From NCBI GenBank assembly GCA_008931825.1, contig QXVZ01028579.1:1-26938 (forward strand): 26,938 bases of DNA, in the 5' to 3' direction. The position numbers and the translations under genes are program-made. Under the pieces are notes generated by a model. It did no database searches, had not been told where the DNA came from, and saw only the letters and a list, made by a program, of their open reading frames with translations. Each line of letters begins with the position of its first letter. Position 1 is the first letter of the stretch. Source of the stretch: Phallusia fumigata. Its lineage: Eukaryota; Chordata; Ascidiacea; Phlebobranchia; Ascidiidae. Below are positions 9,499-21,681 of the stretch, one piece after another.

Positions 9499-12400
9499 TC
9501 TGCAGCACGACGGTGGTTTTACCGAAAAAAAAACCAAACAAGATAGTTCTGTAGCTAGTTTGTTACCTGAGATTAAAAACTTGCAGAACAAAATTTGGAA
9601 CAACAATAATCAATAAAGTTTGTTCTGAACCGACAGTGAAAAACTAATTCTTGCATGAAAATATTCCAAGACGGTAATGAACCAAATCTACAAGTGCTCG
9701 AGGTGTGTTGACGTCACACAAGTATGACGTAAAAACAAATAAGTTGCATTATATTTGGCCTAACATTTACGCTTAAAAGTTCTTTCCTTCGAAAGCCCGA
9801 AAAGCCTAAAGTGAAAAATGCCAAATATAGTAAAAACGCTACACTAGCCTAAACGGCCAAAGTCCTGTCACCAGCTGCACTGATGAGACCTTACAGGTCG
9901 AAACACTGTGCACTGTTTGCAGCTCATCACTAGTAAAAACGCGTTTGATGATTTTCGAGACGTAACCTCTGTAGACCTATTTTGAATCTGAAACTGATTT
10001 TGGTCCGGTACCGAAGATAAAAACGACAAAACTCGGTGCCGAATCGGGCTGAGTTCCTTTATAAGCTTTTAGTTCTAATGAGGGCAAAATGTTTTTCGCA
10101 TGAGTGCACGTGAGCGGTCTATTCTAATTCGAGCTCCAATCACGAATGACAAACTACGTATCGAGTTCATGATCATACAGGTTCGCAATTAATATGACTG
10201 AACACATATCCGGGATTTCCAGGATAGCTTTAACTGAACGATGAACAATTTGGCAAAAATATTGATTTATCCTGTTTTTGGTTTTAAACCATGGGATTTT
10301 TTTTGCAATGTAGTTTTCTAATATTTACTATGGGTTCACTAATAATTACTATCCGAACATGTCTTCTGTACCTCAACCCTTACTGTGTGTACGGGATTGA
10401 AATTGAAACACCCCCATAAATGGGGCTTACGTCTGGATTATGTTTGGCTCATCTTCGTACCGTACGTCCTACCAGAGTCTATACCTTGGTAAGGCATGTC
10501 CTTGCTTGCTGCGCCTGACTTCAACTAACATATAGCGTATACCCACCCGGTTAGATTAACCTTGGGCTTGCAGCAGCTGCCATTAAGACTCCTTGTCATT
10601 CAATGCAAGCTTTTGGAGTTTGTTTTGTTTAAAATATGAAACGAAATACGCTTACTCATTAATCGACAGACATAACTTATAATTCGTTGAACCATCGCCG
10701 GTATCACCGCCGCCGATATGTCATTGCGACCGGCTGCGCTTTGTTAATGGGTAGTGCTTTAACTTGATGTATGAGTTTTTGCAATTTCGCACACAGTTTA
10801 AAACATTTACACTAAAACTTCGCACCTACGATAATATGTGTCCCCTACAGTGTAGGCGATTTACAACATAATATGTGCTCTAATAAATCTGTGAAGTTCT
10901 CAATTAATTTGGAAATCAATCTAATCACAATTGTCAGTCTAGGCAACATTGTTTCGATTTTTCACTTAGGGCCATGCAACAATATTTATACTGATGAAAA
11001 TAGAATAATTTTCTTCGACACCCAAGGATGACAATACGGTACGAAGCAACATCGTCCGAAGGTACGGCACGCCCTTTGAAACGAGGTACGCATAACTCCA
11101 TACGCACCGTACTGCCATCTTTGCCTTGAGACTCACAGCAGTGGGTCATTCCTGGGCCCGAGAGTTACAATATAGACCATGACCAAATCCCCGTTTAAAA
11201 ATGGATCACATCAGTTAAATACTGATTTATTTTACCATATTCGTTCAAATGGGCGTTTGATGTACAGTAGATCATGAATTAGCCTTTCTATTTCCAAACA
11301 GTAAGTATCAGGGGCCTTAAATGGGTTTGTAGTTGTACTGCCTTGTAAGGTTTATCTCGGAAGTCCTGCAGTTTTACTAATAACTTCACTATCCTGAATA
11401 AAAAAATGACGTCAAATAACCGACCGCAAGTGGATTATGTATTCACACGAGGATGACGTAACACAGACGTAATTGTGACGTAAAATCTGGCGTTCGGATA
11501 ATACTGATATGGCAAGTGTTAGGGTTAGAAAAATCAGTGTTACAAGGAAATTGACTGTCATGGATTATTTGACAAGGTGGGATTGAAACCCAGGACCTTC
11601 TGATCTTAGCGTGGAAGTGATCGCAAACTTTGAAACTCTTTGTAACAAGAGTGCGTGTTGTGAAAAACAGTATACCACATATTCTAATATTTTGGGGCAT
11701 TGAAAAATGACGGTTATGTATCAAGTCTCATGACAGGTTTTGTGAATGTTGGTGAATCTAGCGCATGAAAATTAACCAGGATTGACGATGAAAGTGTGCG
11801 AGAAAATGGACTGCATTTCAGTAAGTAGTTTCTAAAAAAAGGAAAAATTTGACATATTGCTCCCCTGTAGCCATTGGTGTGCAGAAACTTAGTTTTTGCA
11901 ATAAAACAGGTTTTCTGTCAATACGCTGAATTTGTTTTGTCCAAACCAGAAGTTAGCAAACAAATTTGCTGAAGAATTACTATGAAGGTAAATGGCATAA
12001 GAAATTTTTTAGGCATAGAGATATCATACATTTCAGACGCCCGCAAAGGTTAGACCGTAAATTAACTTCTACCAGGCATTTCATAGACCGCGAGATGCCG
12101 CTAGAGAGTCGCTCGTTACTGATTTTTTACCACAAAGCACAGAGAGCAGTAAGTGCATTACAAAGACGAAAAAAGGGCAACTTTATGGAGCCCAATGATT
12201 TTTTTAACATGTCCTATCATAAACATCCTGAATCGACGTATGGTGAAAGTAACAGATTAACATTATAATAACAGCACCCAGATGGAAAACAATCCGTATT
12301 TAAACAACTTAGCAAAGTATCAAAAAGGACCAATGTAAAATGTATAGGTCGCTTCCTCCAGTACCAGAACAGTTCACAAAACGTTGCGACAACTGGTGGA

Positions 12401-12730
12401 CACCGCCCTTACGCGCGCCTCACCGCTAGGTGGGGGTACCGAACAAGAGCACCTTCAGTCAATTTATCACACATGACATTATATAAGCACCGTCGTTAAG
12501 TGTGTACATAAAATAAAACTATGAGCCACACGATTTGGCTTAAAATATAATAAAGAAACAAAAGAATTCTCGCGCGAGCACCGCTCGATGAAAAGAAACA
12601 GCGAATATGACGTCACAAAGGGTGATGTTGGTTAAGGCACTGCACGGAGATCACAATGTTGGGTTATAGGGAATGAACGTTACGGGAATTTTTGATCGCA
12701 GCATCAACGACTAATTTTGTATCGCAGACA
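9499..12730. other. Gene-poor region upstream of CesA
   Basis: I see no convincing coding exon here; the short open frames lack splice context and family similarity. It is the natural place for CesA promoter elements. Visible items are TGACGTCA palindromes at 9709, 11407 and 12608, several TGACGTAA half matches (about 9725, 11455, 11482), a tRNA-like SINE remnant near 11575-11660, and a degenerate GTACGG-rich repeat near 11059-11117. It ends at the N join at 12731. Confidence 0.6.
11575..11660 (-). repeat. tRNA-like SINE remnant (minus strand)
   Basis: On the minus strand GCTAAGATCAGAAGGTCCTGGGTTTCAATCCC resembles the anticodon-arm to box B part of a tRNA. No good acceptor stem is visible, so a tRNA-derived SINE is the likeliest reading. 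Confidence 0.4.
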
Positions 12731-13039
12731 NTGATATGTATTGGGTTTAACCAACCACATCCACACAAGTTTAAACCAATGTTTAAGAGTTCAAGTATTG
12801 ATTTACCACAACACACACAACTTCCTCTGATGTGACCTAAGTAGTCATGTAATTATGGAGATTGCATGAAGGGTTGGCATTTTGAAAATTACATAAGTAC
12901 CTTTTATAATGGACCAGTGTGCGGAAGAATTGTAGGCACCACTGAGCGTTCAGGGCATTTACAATTAAATACAGACACTGCATACTTGACTTGTGGCTTA
13001 ATTAGAGGCGTTGGCATGTAATTAATCTCATGGCTGATC

Positions 13040-15966
13040 TTAAGCCTTAAACTGAGATTTGGATTGTGGATTTAGTTGCATGTATACCCGGCGATATAAA
13101 TTTAAGTTTAACTTTACAACTTTGTCAATCTGAAGACACAAAATTCCGACTTTGAAGCAGAATTGAGTGTCAAATGTAGTTAGTTGAATAAAATTTTTTG
13201 GTTTGGACTGCAATTTGGGGTTACAAATCTTCAATTTTGCCCTAAACAAATCTCATCAAGTAAAAATGCAAATGTATATTAATTTTATTTTAAATGGACT
13301 CAAGAAGATACTTGCGTTAAAACATTCTCTATGTTTCAACAAACGCTGTGGTTATTTTTAACAAACTTTTTAAAGTACTGACTTGTATCTTCCTATTTCA
13401 ACTGTTTAAAACTGTGAATTAAGTACCTATTTTATGTTTTAGGATTTATAAAGCAGTTCTATATAGACCTTGACTAGATAAAATTGTAATAGTATGATTG
13501 GTTCTTAGGATGAATATTGTAAAACAACTGATTCATCAAAACTTACACATTAATGATTTTGTTCTGTGTTTCCCTCTTTTTCTGTTTCGACTCCTTTGCA
13601 ATTTCCTGCAAATTAAAAAAATGGTTAACCTGTAACAGAAATAATAACATATAAATGGTTCATGTGACCTAGATAAATGTTGTTTCATGTCAAACATAAT
13701 AAATCTATGGTGTACAAAACATAAATCTATGGTGTACAAACAAAATACACGACATAAGCCATAAACAAATAAACTAAACAAATTCACATGCTTTGGTGGC
13801 AATAAAAACAAATACTTTGCACCACTACACCACAAAAGAGCAATAAAACAGTTGGACTCCACATTCATAAATCAATGAAAAGACTGTTGGCTTTTAAATA
13901 CAGTTCAAATAATGGCCCAACATTTTATGGAAGCAAAGTTGCTGTAAAACAAATCACAAACCTCATTCAAATATCCAAGTCTTCTTTCAATTTCCTTAAT
14001 CTGATTGTTCATCGACGATATTTCTGTTTGCAATTTGTTGCTTGAGTTTTGCAGAATTGAATCTTTAAATAAATACGGAACACATGTATAAACATTGACA
14101 AAACATGGCATAAAATTCACAGAAATTAAGCTAGTGGAAGAGGTGAAACCATATTTAAAGTCTCCCCGAGTAAAAATAATCAAATGGAACGGCAATGAGG
14201 CATACAGCTTGACTGTGCGCTCATTATGAGCATTATTCGTTAACTTGTTCAAGGCATCACAGAAAATAAAACAAACAAATATTTCATTTATTCAGGCAAC
14301 TTGCTTTAAAAAAAATGCATCAAAAATATTTTTACTTTGTTCCTCTTCTTTTGTCAACTGATCTTCAAGCATTTTCTCATTGTACAGTTTTATTTCGTTT
14401 TCTTTGATTTTTGCCTCCAGGATTTCCACTTCACTCTACACAAAACCATAAAGACAAATTTGATAAAAACCAGGCCTTCTCAACTGTGTCACTCTCAATT
14501 GGCTCCCAAAATGATGGGAATTAATAAAACCAAATTCCTCTCCTCTACCCGTATCTTTTTGTTAGTTGTATTTAGTTGGGAATTAGTCAAAAAATATATC
14601 TTTGTTTGGTTAAACTGGTTGATCAGTCACAGTTTTTTTTACTTTGTGTTAATTAAATATAGTTTTGGGTTTAAATTCAGTTAATTGCATACAAACAAAT
14701 GTTTTTTGGTGTTTTAAAAGTAGTCAATTGACTGCTGGAAAATGGCTATATCCGGTTTAACTATGTATATATATGTCAATAAATACAGAAACAGATTGAA
14801 AAATGTTGCACAACAACATAGTTATATTTGCTAAGGGTGCAACAACCCCAAAGGTAGCTAAAGCATATGATGTATGGTAGGTTAATTGCGGTCTAAGCCC
14901 TAAGCAAATACATGATTCATGTTAGAAAGAAAACTACATTGTAACGAACAACCTGTTAACATTTACTACGCAAATAGCACTGAATTACCGTAATGTTGGC
15001 AGAAGCATTTGCCTTATTCTTCATGGTCTGTTGAAACTTTTCTGTCTCCTCTGTGATTGTTTTTAAAGTTTGTGACTGCTCTTTGATATGATTGTGCTGT
15101 TCCATAACTAAGCGAGCAAAATCTTCTTTGGCCCTCTCTGCTTCTGCAGCCTTGCTTGACATTTTACTCGTGGAAGTTGTAGCCATTGCCGAGTCCGGCC
15201 GTGTTTTAACTGGCGTCGATGTGCTGCTCGAGCTAGTCCGTCGATGGTGCAGCTGGTCAGGTGTCTTGCTCCTAAACTTTCCCGGTTGTGTAAAATGCTT
15301 AGTTTTGCTTTCGCTCAAGTTCCTCTTATTGATATCGTTCCTTAGCGGAGGTGGAACTAATGCCTTCTTTTTTAATTCTGCATTAGGTGGTTCATCATGC
15401 CGGAAAGCAGGTGGTATTAAAGCCTCTTTTTTTAGCCTACTTGGTGAAAGTAAAGCATCTTCCTTAATTGGCTCCACATTTGAATTGGTATTGTTCCTAA
15501 GCGGTGGAGGCATTAGGGCCTTTTTAATTACTGGGGCTTTCAACTTTTCGTTGTCATTTTTCAAGGTCTTGTCTGTGTTGTGATTAAATTTATCCTGTTG
15601 TTTTGTGGCATTGTCATTCGCAAGGCCTGAGATGGTGAGGGATTTTCGCTTGGGTTCTTTTCTGTTTAGGAGGGCGTCGTTCTTCTGACGATGCTTGAGT
15701 TGCGGAGGAAGACTCTGCCTGCAAAATATATTCATATCATTAGGTCAGTTGATGCAAAAATCCAGAAGGAAATCACTGTACTTTCTAGGGGTGGTTTAAG
15801 TTAACAAGAGCTATTAACAAGAGCTTGATAAACCTGGCTGAAAACCTGACATCAAAAACAGGGCAGCACTGTTCTCATTCAAGCACTAAAAGTAACAATT
15901 TCTTCTCGTATTAATGAGATTTATCAAACAAACCCACCTTTTCAAACTGTCAAATAAGATAATCAT
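13040..15966 (-). CDS. Unrecognised coiled-coil protein with basic PPPLR-type repeats
   Basis: I do not recognise this gene. Exons with consistent phases: 14989-15718 (243 codons), 14336-14435, 13962-14062 and one from about 13606 to 13547. A possible short first exon is 15938-15966 (ATG plus nine codons, donor AAAAG|GTGGG). A possible last exon is 13040-13241, reached from donor AATGT|GTAAGT and ending in TAA; without that splice the frame stops at once. The first half is basic and disordered, with a repeat of the form KKxALxPPPLRND three to four times, then a Ser/Thr-rich stretch. From SSKAAEAERAKEDF onward it is heptad-like and charged (EEQ, KEIERRL, EIAKESKQKKRE), a coiled coil of roughly 140 residues. 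The first exon and the end are the weak points. A cytoskeletal or scaffold role would be a guess. Confidence 0.6.
13701..13740. repeat. Two-copy 22-bp tandem repeat
   Basis: AAATCTATGGTGTACAAA occurs at 13701 and 13723, in an intron of the coiled-coil gene. Confidence 0.8.
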
Positions 15967-16244
15967 AAATTGCAGATTCTAAATATACTGTAATGACATA
16001 AACATAACTAAACATGCTCGGCCAAAACTGGTGGTGTTCATTAAATGCTGAAGCCTGTCAACTGGTGGTATACCCTGTAGTTTCGGTCTAAACCTAGAAC
16101 TTCATGCAAAGACGTAAAAATTTTTGCTGCTGGTAAGCGACTGGCTACCAAGTTTAGAGTGCCACGACCAATTAACATATTCACCTGTATGTTGAGCGCT
16201 CTGGAGTTATAATACTGTCAGAACCNTCGGTAGCTTAACCTTAC
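15967..16244. other. Gap between the SLC44-like tail and the coiled-coil exons, includes N join
   Basis: No clear exon is present. The N at 16226 sits 19 bases beyond the donor of the last SLC44-like exon. A 16-nt segment at 16185-16200 is bounded by CCAG and GTGAAT and has the exact phase needed to link the upstream exon to the exon starting at 15718, but so short a match can arise by chance. Confidence 0.4.
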
Positions 16245-19200
16245 CAGGTCTGGCTTTCTTCAACCCTTGTTTCTTTGAAACTTTGCTTGTTTTTGCCTTG
16301 CTAGCTGCCTTGTTGTCCGCAGACTTGTGCTTGGTGTCTGCCTTGTGTTTCTGGTGACTGTGTCCAGTTTTTTCTCCACCTTGTCCTGACAACAGTAATT
16401 GACAACACAATAAAACTTTATTTGAAACGAATACCGCATACACAACAAACGCAATCAAACAAGTACATCAAGTACAAGACAAAGACCTACGGAATATAAA
16501 TATGAACATTCGTAATTACGTGAAAACAAAAAACTAAAACAATCTACAAGTTAAAGGATTGTCAAAGCATTGTTTCGCTTATGTAGTGTTTAGCTTATTT
16601 TGCGGGTCACAAAGCTGGGAAAGTGACGTCACCAAGAGTAGCCGTGTCCATGCTAACCAAGCGGGTTCAAACGTCTCTTTTTTCTTAATCCAACACTTTA
16701 TGTTTGAAATAACGTTTTACATTAAGATCAGGTTTGTAACACCACTTCTCACTTTACTAATTTTGATCTAAAAAAAGCAGACATCGTACAGGGGAGGCAT
16801 TTGCACGCCGAAACGTTTTTCAAACTATTGCTTCAATTAGTTTTTGTAGTGTTTCGCTGTTAAACATAAAACAGGACAATGCGTAATTGTCGCTTGTTCC
16901 AAATTTCGAGGAGGTAATACAAAATGAACAATTCAAACAGAGTTTGTTGTTTACATTCACTTTGGTTTGGTACCTTTATGCGATTTATGATCTTTATGTC
17001 CTTTCTTCGCCCCGTCGCTCTGTTTCGTTTTTTCTTTCGAAGCCGGTGACGCCTTTGGGGACTTCCCCGACTGCTGTTGCTTCTCACCGTCACGTGATTT
17101 TTTCGGCTTGCTCTCCTTGCCAGCTGGAACACAGAAAAAACTAATGAAATCATATGCCAAAAAATTGTCTAGATCTGAAATATAGTTATTCCTGCAAATC
17201 AGTTCTAGACCAACATTTTTAACGCATTTTAAAAAACTTCGACAAGGATGATAACACGAAGCTCGTTAGGAAACCCGCTTTAGGCTCACAAACGGGTATT
17301 ATGACAAAAATCACACAGAAGGATAAAACTGCATACTTTTGTCGTGCTTTTCTTTTTCGAAATCTTTTTGATGTTTTTCTTTTTTGTGACTCTTCTCAGG
17401 TTTCTTGTCTTTTTTATGATCGTGATCCTTGTGATTTTTGTCTTCAGCAGTGCTCTTCTTATGATCCTTTTTATCGCTGTCCTTTTTAGCTGACTTACCG
17501 CCGTCCTTTTTATCTTTTTTAGCAGACGTCTTATTTTTATCGTCATTGTCCTTTTTGCTCTTCTCTTTTGATTTGTCTTTGCTTTTACTCTTTTCGGATT
17601 TATCCTTTTTTTCTTTTTTCTTGTCTCGTTTTTCTTTTTTCTGCTCGAAAAAAAAACGTAATATAATATCAGGTCACAAACGGAAACGACCTTACATTCT
17701 AACCCAAAAGTTTCCCTACCGCTTTATAGTTAAGTTATTTATGATGTAGCATTTCTTTTTAGGTAGAACAGTGGTTCTAAACCTTTAAAATGTCTTTGTT
17801 ACTTCTTGTCTAGTAGGGGAGGAATGATAAGTTCCAAAGTAAGCAAATGAGGGGAATGCGTCAAAAAAGGGTTGAGAATCACTGTTCTAACCTGATCTTC
17901 CCGTCCACTATCCATGTCTTCTAAGTCGTCCAGCATCCCCTGATCGTACTCGTCATCACTGACGTCATCGCGACCTTTTGGCATGCGAAGAAAGACTTCT
18001 GATGGACTGTTCGCCTTTCTTGCGTCTTTTTTACGGCCTTGTGGCTGTTTTCTATGAAATGCACCAAGTCTGTTTAACTACACTGGGGTCTTACACTCGT
18101 GTGCCGCATTTGGCAGTTCAGCAAGTATTTTGTTACTGGAAGGTCAAGTGTTAAGAAATGGATTGAAATATTTCGTACCTGAACAAATTGGCAACAAAAC
18201 GCCGCATCCAAGTTTATACGTCGTAAAATAATTTTTAAATTTGTGTGAAGTACAGTTTGAAAAATTGGAAACCCAGATTAAAACCGAATGTTTTGGTGCA
18301 CCTGTACCTAAACAACACAGAAAGTTTTAAGGACCTTTAGTCTTTTCTCTAGCAATTTTGGGCAGAAGTTTCAAACAGCTTTCGGCCAGATATGGCTTTT
18401 GCTATCTTGGCCAAACAGGGTTTTAGAACTTCACTTCCAAATGTACTTTTTGATCGAAGTATTTATGCTAAAACCTAGCTGTTATCGTCAAAACGAATTT
18501 ATAAAGTTCGTAACAAGCAACGAGCAGATTAAAACTAAGATACGCCCCCCCCCCCCCAAATTTCGTTAAAAATTTAAGTACATACGTAACAGTCTGTTGC
18601 TTTGGTCGCTGGTTGCCGCTGACAGAGTAAACGTTGCTGTAGCCATCGGTCTCTGACAGAATGCTCACGTGACCACGTTGTTTCGGTTCACGGCGTTCGA
18701 CGTCATCAGGGTGGTCGTGGTGTATTTTGTCATACGGTCCAGCTGCAAATAATATGAAGACAAATACGTATTGCGCATTGACGTCATATCGGCAAGAAAC
18801 GGTGACGTCATTACTTGTGAACTGGCGTAATCATGTAGTATGAAGGTTTTCCGTAAATCCATCAAATCTTTGGGGAAGCTTTTTTGTTTTTTGTTATTAC
18901 TCTTTCTCTAATGACGCAGTAAACGAACCGTGTTTTACTCACGCACTAAATATTTGGTTGAACATTTTATGACGTCACACACAAGGTTAGGCTGGATAAG
19001 TGACGTAATTATTTTTTCACAAATCTTCAATTCGATTTGCAAACAAAATTCTTGTTCAAACAACTGACCTTCTGCGGAAGTTTCTTCATTCAAAGCGTTT
19101 TCCAGGTTTTTAAAGAAGTGCTTTTTGCCGAAGTACGGTGAACTTTCCGTCCCTTCGTTCAGAGTGATGTCCTCCAGATAGCAAACATACAGCGCCCTTG

Positions 19201-21681
19201 TAAAAATTAGATTTTTTGTAGATCGTTTGTTTTCATTTGTAAAAAATGCTTTGTTGTTTCTTTCTAAAGTAAATAAGGTTGATATGATGAATTTTTCTCG
19301 GTGCGTGTGCGTTAATATTACCCCGATTTTATTGGGCATGAAAAGAATGGTCTGTGAAAATTGGTGCGTGCCGATATGACGCGTCAAAAGTTCACTAAAA
19401 TACAAGATGCCCAAAAATGTAAACTATTCCTTACCCAACTGCTGCTTCAAACAGCGAAAAGAAAATGTGTGAGATTAAAAATGAGAGCCCAGCACCCACA
19501 GCAAGCGGATATCCATACATGAAGACTCCTTCTTTGTCCTTGAGCAGAAGAAACCCCAAGGGAAGGACACTTAGGGTAACTGTCAGTTTGCCAAGAAAGA
19601 GGGCGTACGATGAAATTGCTGTTATACCCTTCAGGTGCTGAAAAAGAAGAGATCAGAAGTTTTTTTCTCCACAAAAAGTCAATAAATTTCTATAGTATAG
19701 TCTCAAACCTTGATAATTTCAATAATTTGTACAGTGATCGTTTGCTACCCATGAAGGTTTAAGATGTTACCAACTCACAATATTCTTAACTTCTGAAGCA
19801 CTGTTAAATTAGCTGTTTTTATCCAACATTTCTACCAGTTTTAACATCCAACGCGAAAAATACCAGCTGGTAAAATAAAAAAACACCTGCTGGTCCAGAA
19901 GAATGTTGCGAATACCACGACCACCCTGAAGAAACCAATACCCCTCTAGCGCCACCATGGCGTAATTGAGGTCACTGATGTAGATAAGGACGTTGTTGAG
20001 CAGCCAAAAAAATGGGGAACAAGCGCTGTTAACTTTGCTCCAAACTGCCACGGCAACGTATCCGTCCGGCTCTTTCTTCTTTTTTATAATGCTGGCTTTG
20101 CGAGTCCCTTGTGGCGTTCCTGTTCTCGCAGATGAAGCCTAAGTAAAGTTACGGTGTGATTTTTTGGTTTTACAACCTGTTTGGCAGTTTCAATGTAAAA
20201 GAATGCAGGCAAATTTAACCCTTAACTTGGCGTTTATCAGAATAACTTCTTTTCCACCAAAAATCGTTTAAAAAAAGTGGAAAGCTAGATTCAAAACAGC
20301 TTCTGCAAACCTGGGGTGCAGTGATATATATCGGGACGCCATTATCGCTTGCCGGCACGACTGCTTAAAGCCTCAAAGATTCCAAACTGGTTTTTAATTT
20401 AACTTTGTCGCTTGTTTTTAGGCAAACGTGACTTCGTAAATTTGCAATGCAGAAAACACAGTGAAACATAAAAAATATAAACCGACAGTCAAACAATACA
20501 GTACTACGAAGAATATCAAACCTGATTGCCATAGGAATACTGTCGGTATGGATCATTGCCTTGGCTGTAAACATCATCATAAATCGCTTCCTTGTCATTG
20601 TCATAGACTTTGTCGTAAGCTTTTGCCTTGGACCCATTTTTTGGCCCTTTGGAAGGGGAAGGTCGGTCATAGTAGGGATAGCGATACGAGTCGTATTGGT
20701 TACTGGGCAAATCGTAGTTATCCAGTGCAAGCAGCTGGTTGTGTTGCAACTTTTTGGCATGCTCGATGGAAGAGACGACCCGCGATTGAATGAAACTGAA
20801 TAAAAAACATGGTATTGGTGTTTACACGTTTTTTGTGTCACTCTCGGTTGCCGGAACAATGCCTGGCTCGTGACCATAATGAGTCCTTATATTTTGTTTA
20901 TTCTTTAGGATTTGGAATTAACGACACATATTTCGTCGAATACGTTACAGCGGTGTTACTGGATTGGAAATCTTGGGTGTTATGGTAAGGCTTAACTGGT
21001 CTATGGGGGAACTTAACGGCCGAGCTTAACTCCGAAATACACGGCTAACGAATAGGTATATAACGGCTAACGAATAGGTATGTATGATAAAATTTTGATT
21101 AAATATTCAACAACGGAAAAGTCTAATTGTTAAATGAGCGTTCAAGGTCGTTTTCACAAGCAATGAACATAGCATCAAAAGTCAAAACTATTCAATGTTT
21201 ATGCATGAGTTTTCCTTGAGATGACTTATATTCAACGTTCAACGGTATTGTGACGTCTAACTTTCTTAAAAATTGCCACACGTTCAGCCACATGCTATTT
21301 TTGACGTAACAGCCACTTTTTTGAGGTTTTCGCGAAATTTTGTGCAATTCATGCGGCCCGCCGTACTAAATAGTTTCCCCAATTAAGTAACTAGTTTAAC
21401 ATTAGCCACAAATAGCCAACTAGAAACATTTGTAAATTAAAATCAAACAATGTAGTGAAACGCGTTCAATTGTAAATTTATTTTATAAGTCAAAATATAT
21501 TACATACCTCAAGGGCGCTCTTAACAGACCAAAAAAACCAACAAGGAAAGAACCGGCAACAACAGTACCCAGATGTTTTCGTATCAATCTTGAACTCGCG
21601 ACTCTCATTGGTCGATAAAGGTCTTCTTTGTCTATTGTAANGCGCACATTTTAAACCACCTCTTGCTACCGCGGCAGCCAT
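16245..21681 (-). CDS. SLC44/CTL-like membrane protein (C-terminal half) with long Lys-rich tail, 3' open
   Basis: Exons: 21508-21681 (spurious N at 21641), 20522-20795, 19887-20138, 19435-19637, 19069-19196, 18586-18742, 17892-18051, 17337-17640, 16974-17123 and 16245-16385, all phase-consistent, about 647 residues. SLC44/CTL (PF04515-type) features: RLIRKHLGTVVAGSFLVGFF (family: RYHLGSLAFG...), FFWLLNNVLIYISDLNYAM (family: KFLNRNAYIMIA), GGRGIRNILLDQQ, and LYVCYLEDITLNEG (family: LFLCFLEDLERN). Four hydrophobic segments correspond to the last membrane part of CTL proteins. An in-frame TAA just before the ATG argues that the N-terminal half is absent. A Tyr-rich insertion lies at residues about 75-148. 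After residue 343 comes an acidic, then very Lys-rich tail. The last exon ends at a donor, so the stop is not seen. Transport activity is not implied. Confidence 0.8.
17337..17640 (-). CDS. Lys-rich tail exon of the SLC44-like gene
   Basis: This exon of 101 codons is made almost only of Lys, Asp, Glu, Ser and His (KKEKRDKKKEKKDKSEKSKS and similar), bounded by CGAGCAG and AAAA|GTATGC. The frame is open throughout and phases fit the exons on either side. Codon choice alternates AAA and AAG and GAC and GAT, so it is not a simple DNA microsatellite. This supports real coding selection for a polybasic, disordered segment. Confidence 0.75.
18545..18557. repeat. Poly-C tract of 13 bases
   Basis: An uninterrupted run of C lies in the SLC44-like intron about 30 bases past the donor of exon 18586-18742. 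Its length is prone to sequencing error. Confidence 0.85.
21041..21082. repeat. Two-copy 22-bp tandem repeat
   Basis: ACGGCTAACGAATAGGTAT occurs at 21041 and again at 21063, in the intron between the first two SLC44-like exons. Confidence 0.8.
21641..21641. other. Single-N contig join inside the SLC44-like first exon
   Basis: Reading minus-strand from the ATG at 21681, the frame is lost at the N. If the N is treated as no base, the exon reads MAAAVARGGLKCALTIDKED and then continues in the frame of the CTL-like helix to the donor at 21508. The N is therefore best seen as a placeholder between abutting contigs. Confidence 0.8.

Noticed and set aside
11966..12268. Plus-strand 100-codon frame upstream of CesA
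   Set aside because: Basic, low-information composition, no recognised domain and no neighbouring exons; kept as probable chance.
15092..15583. Plus-strand open frame of 163 codons
   Set aside because: Antisense shadow of the coiled-coil exon 14989-15718, whose frame has phased splice sites and internal repeats.
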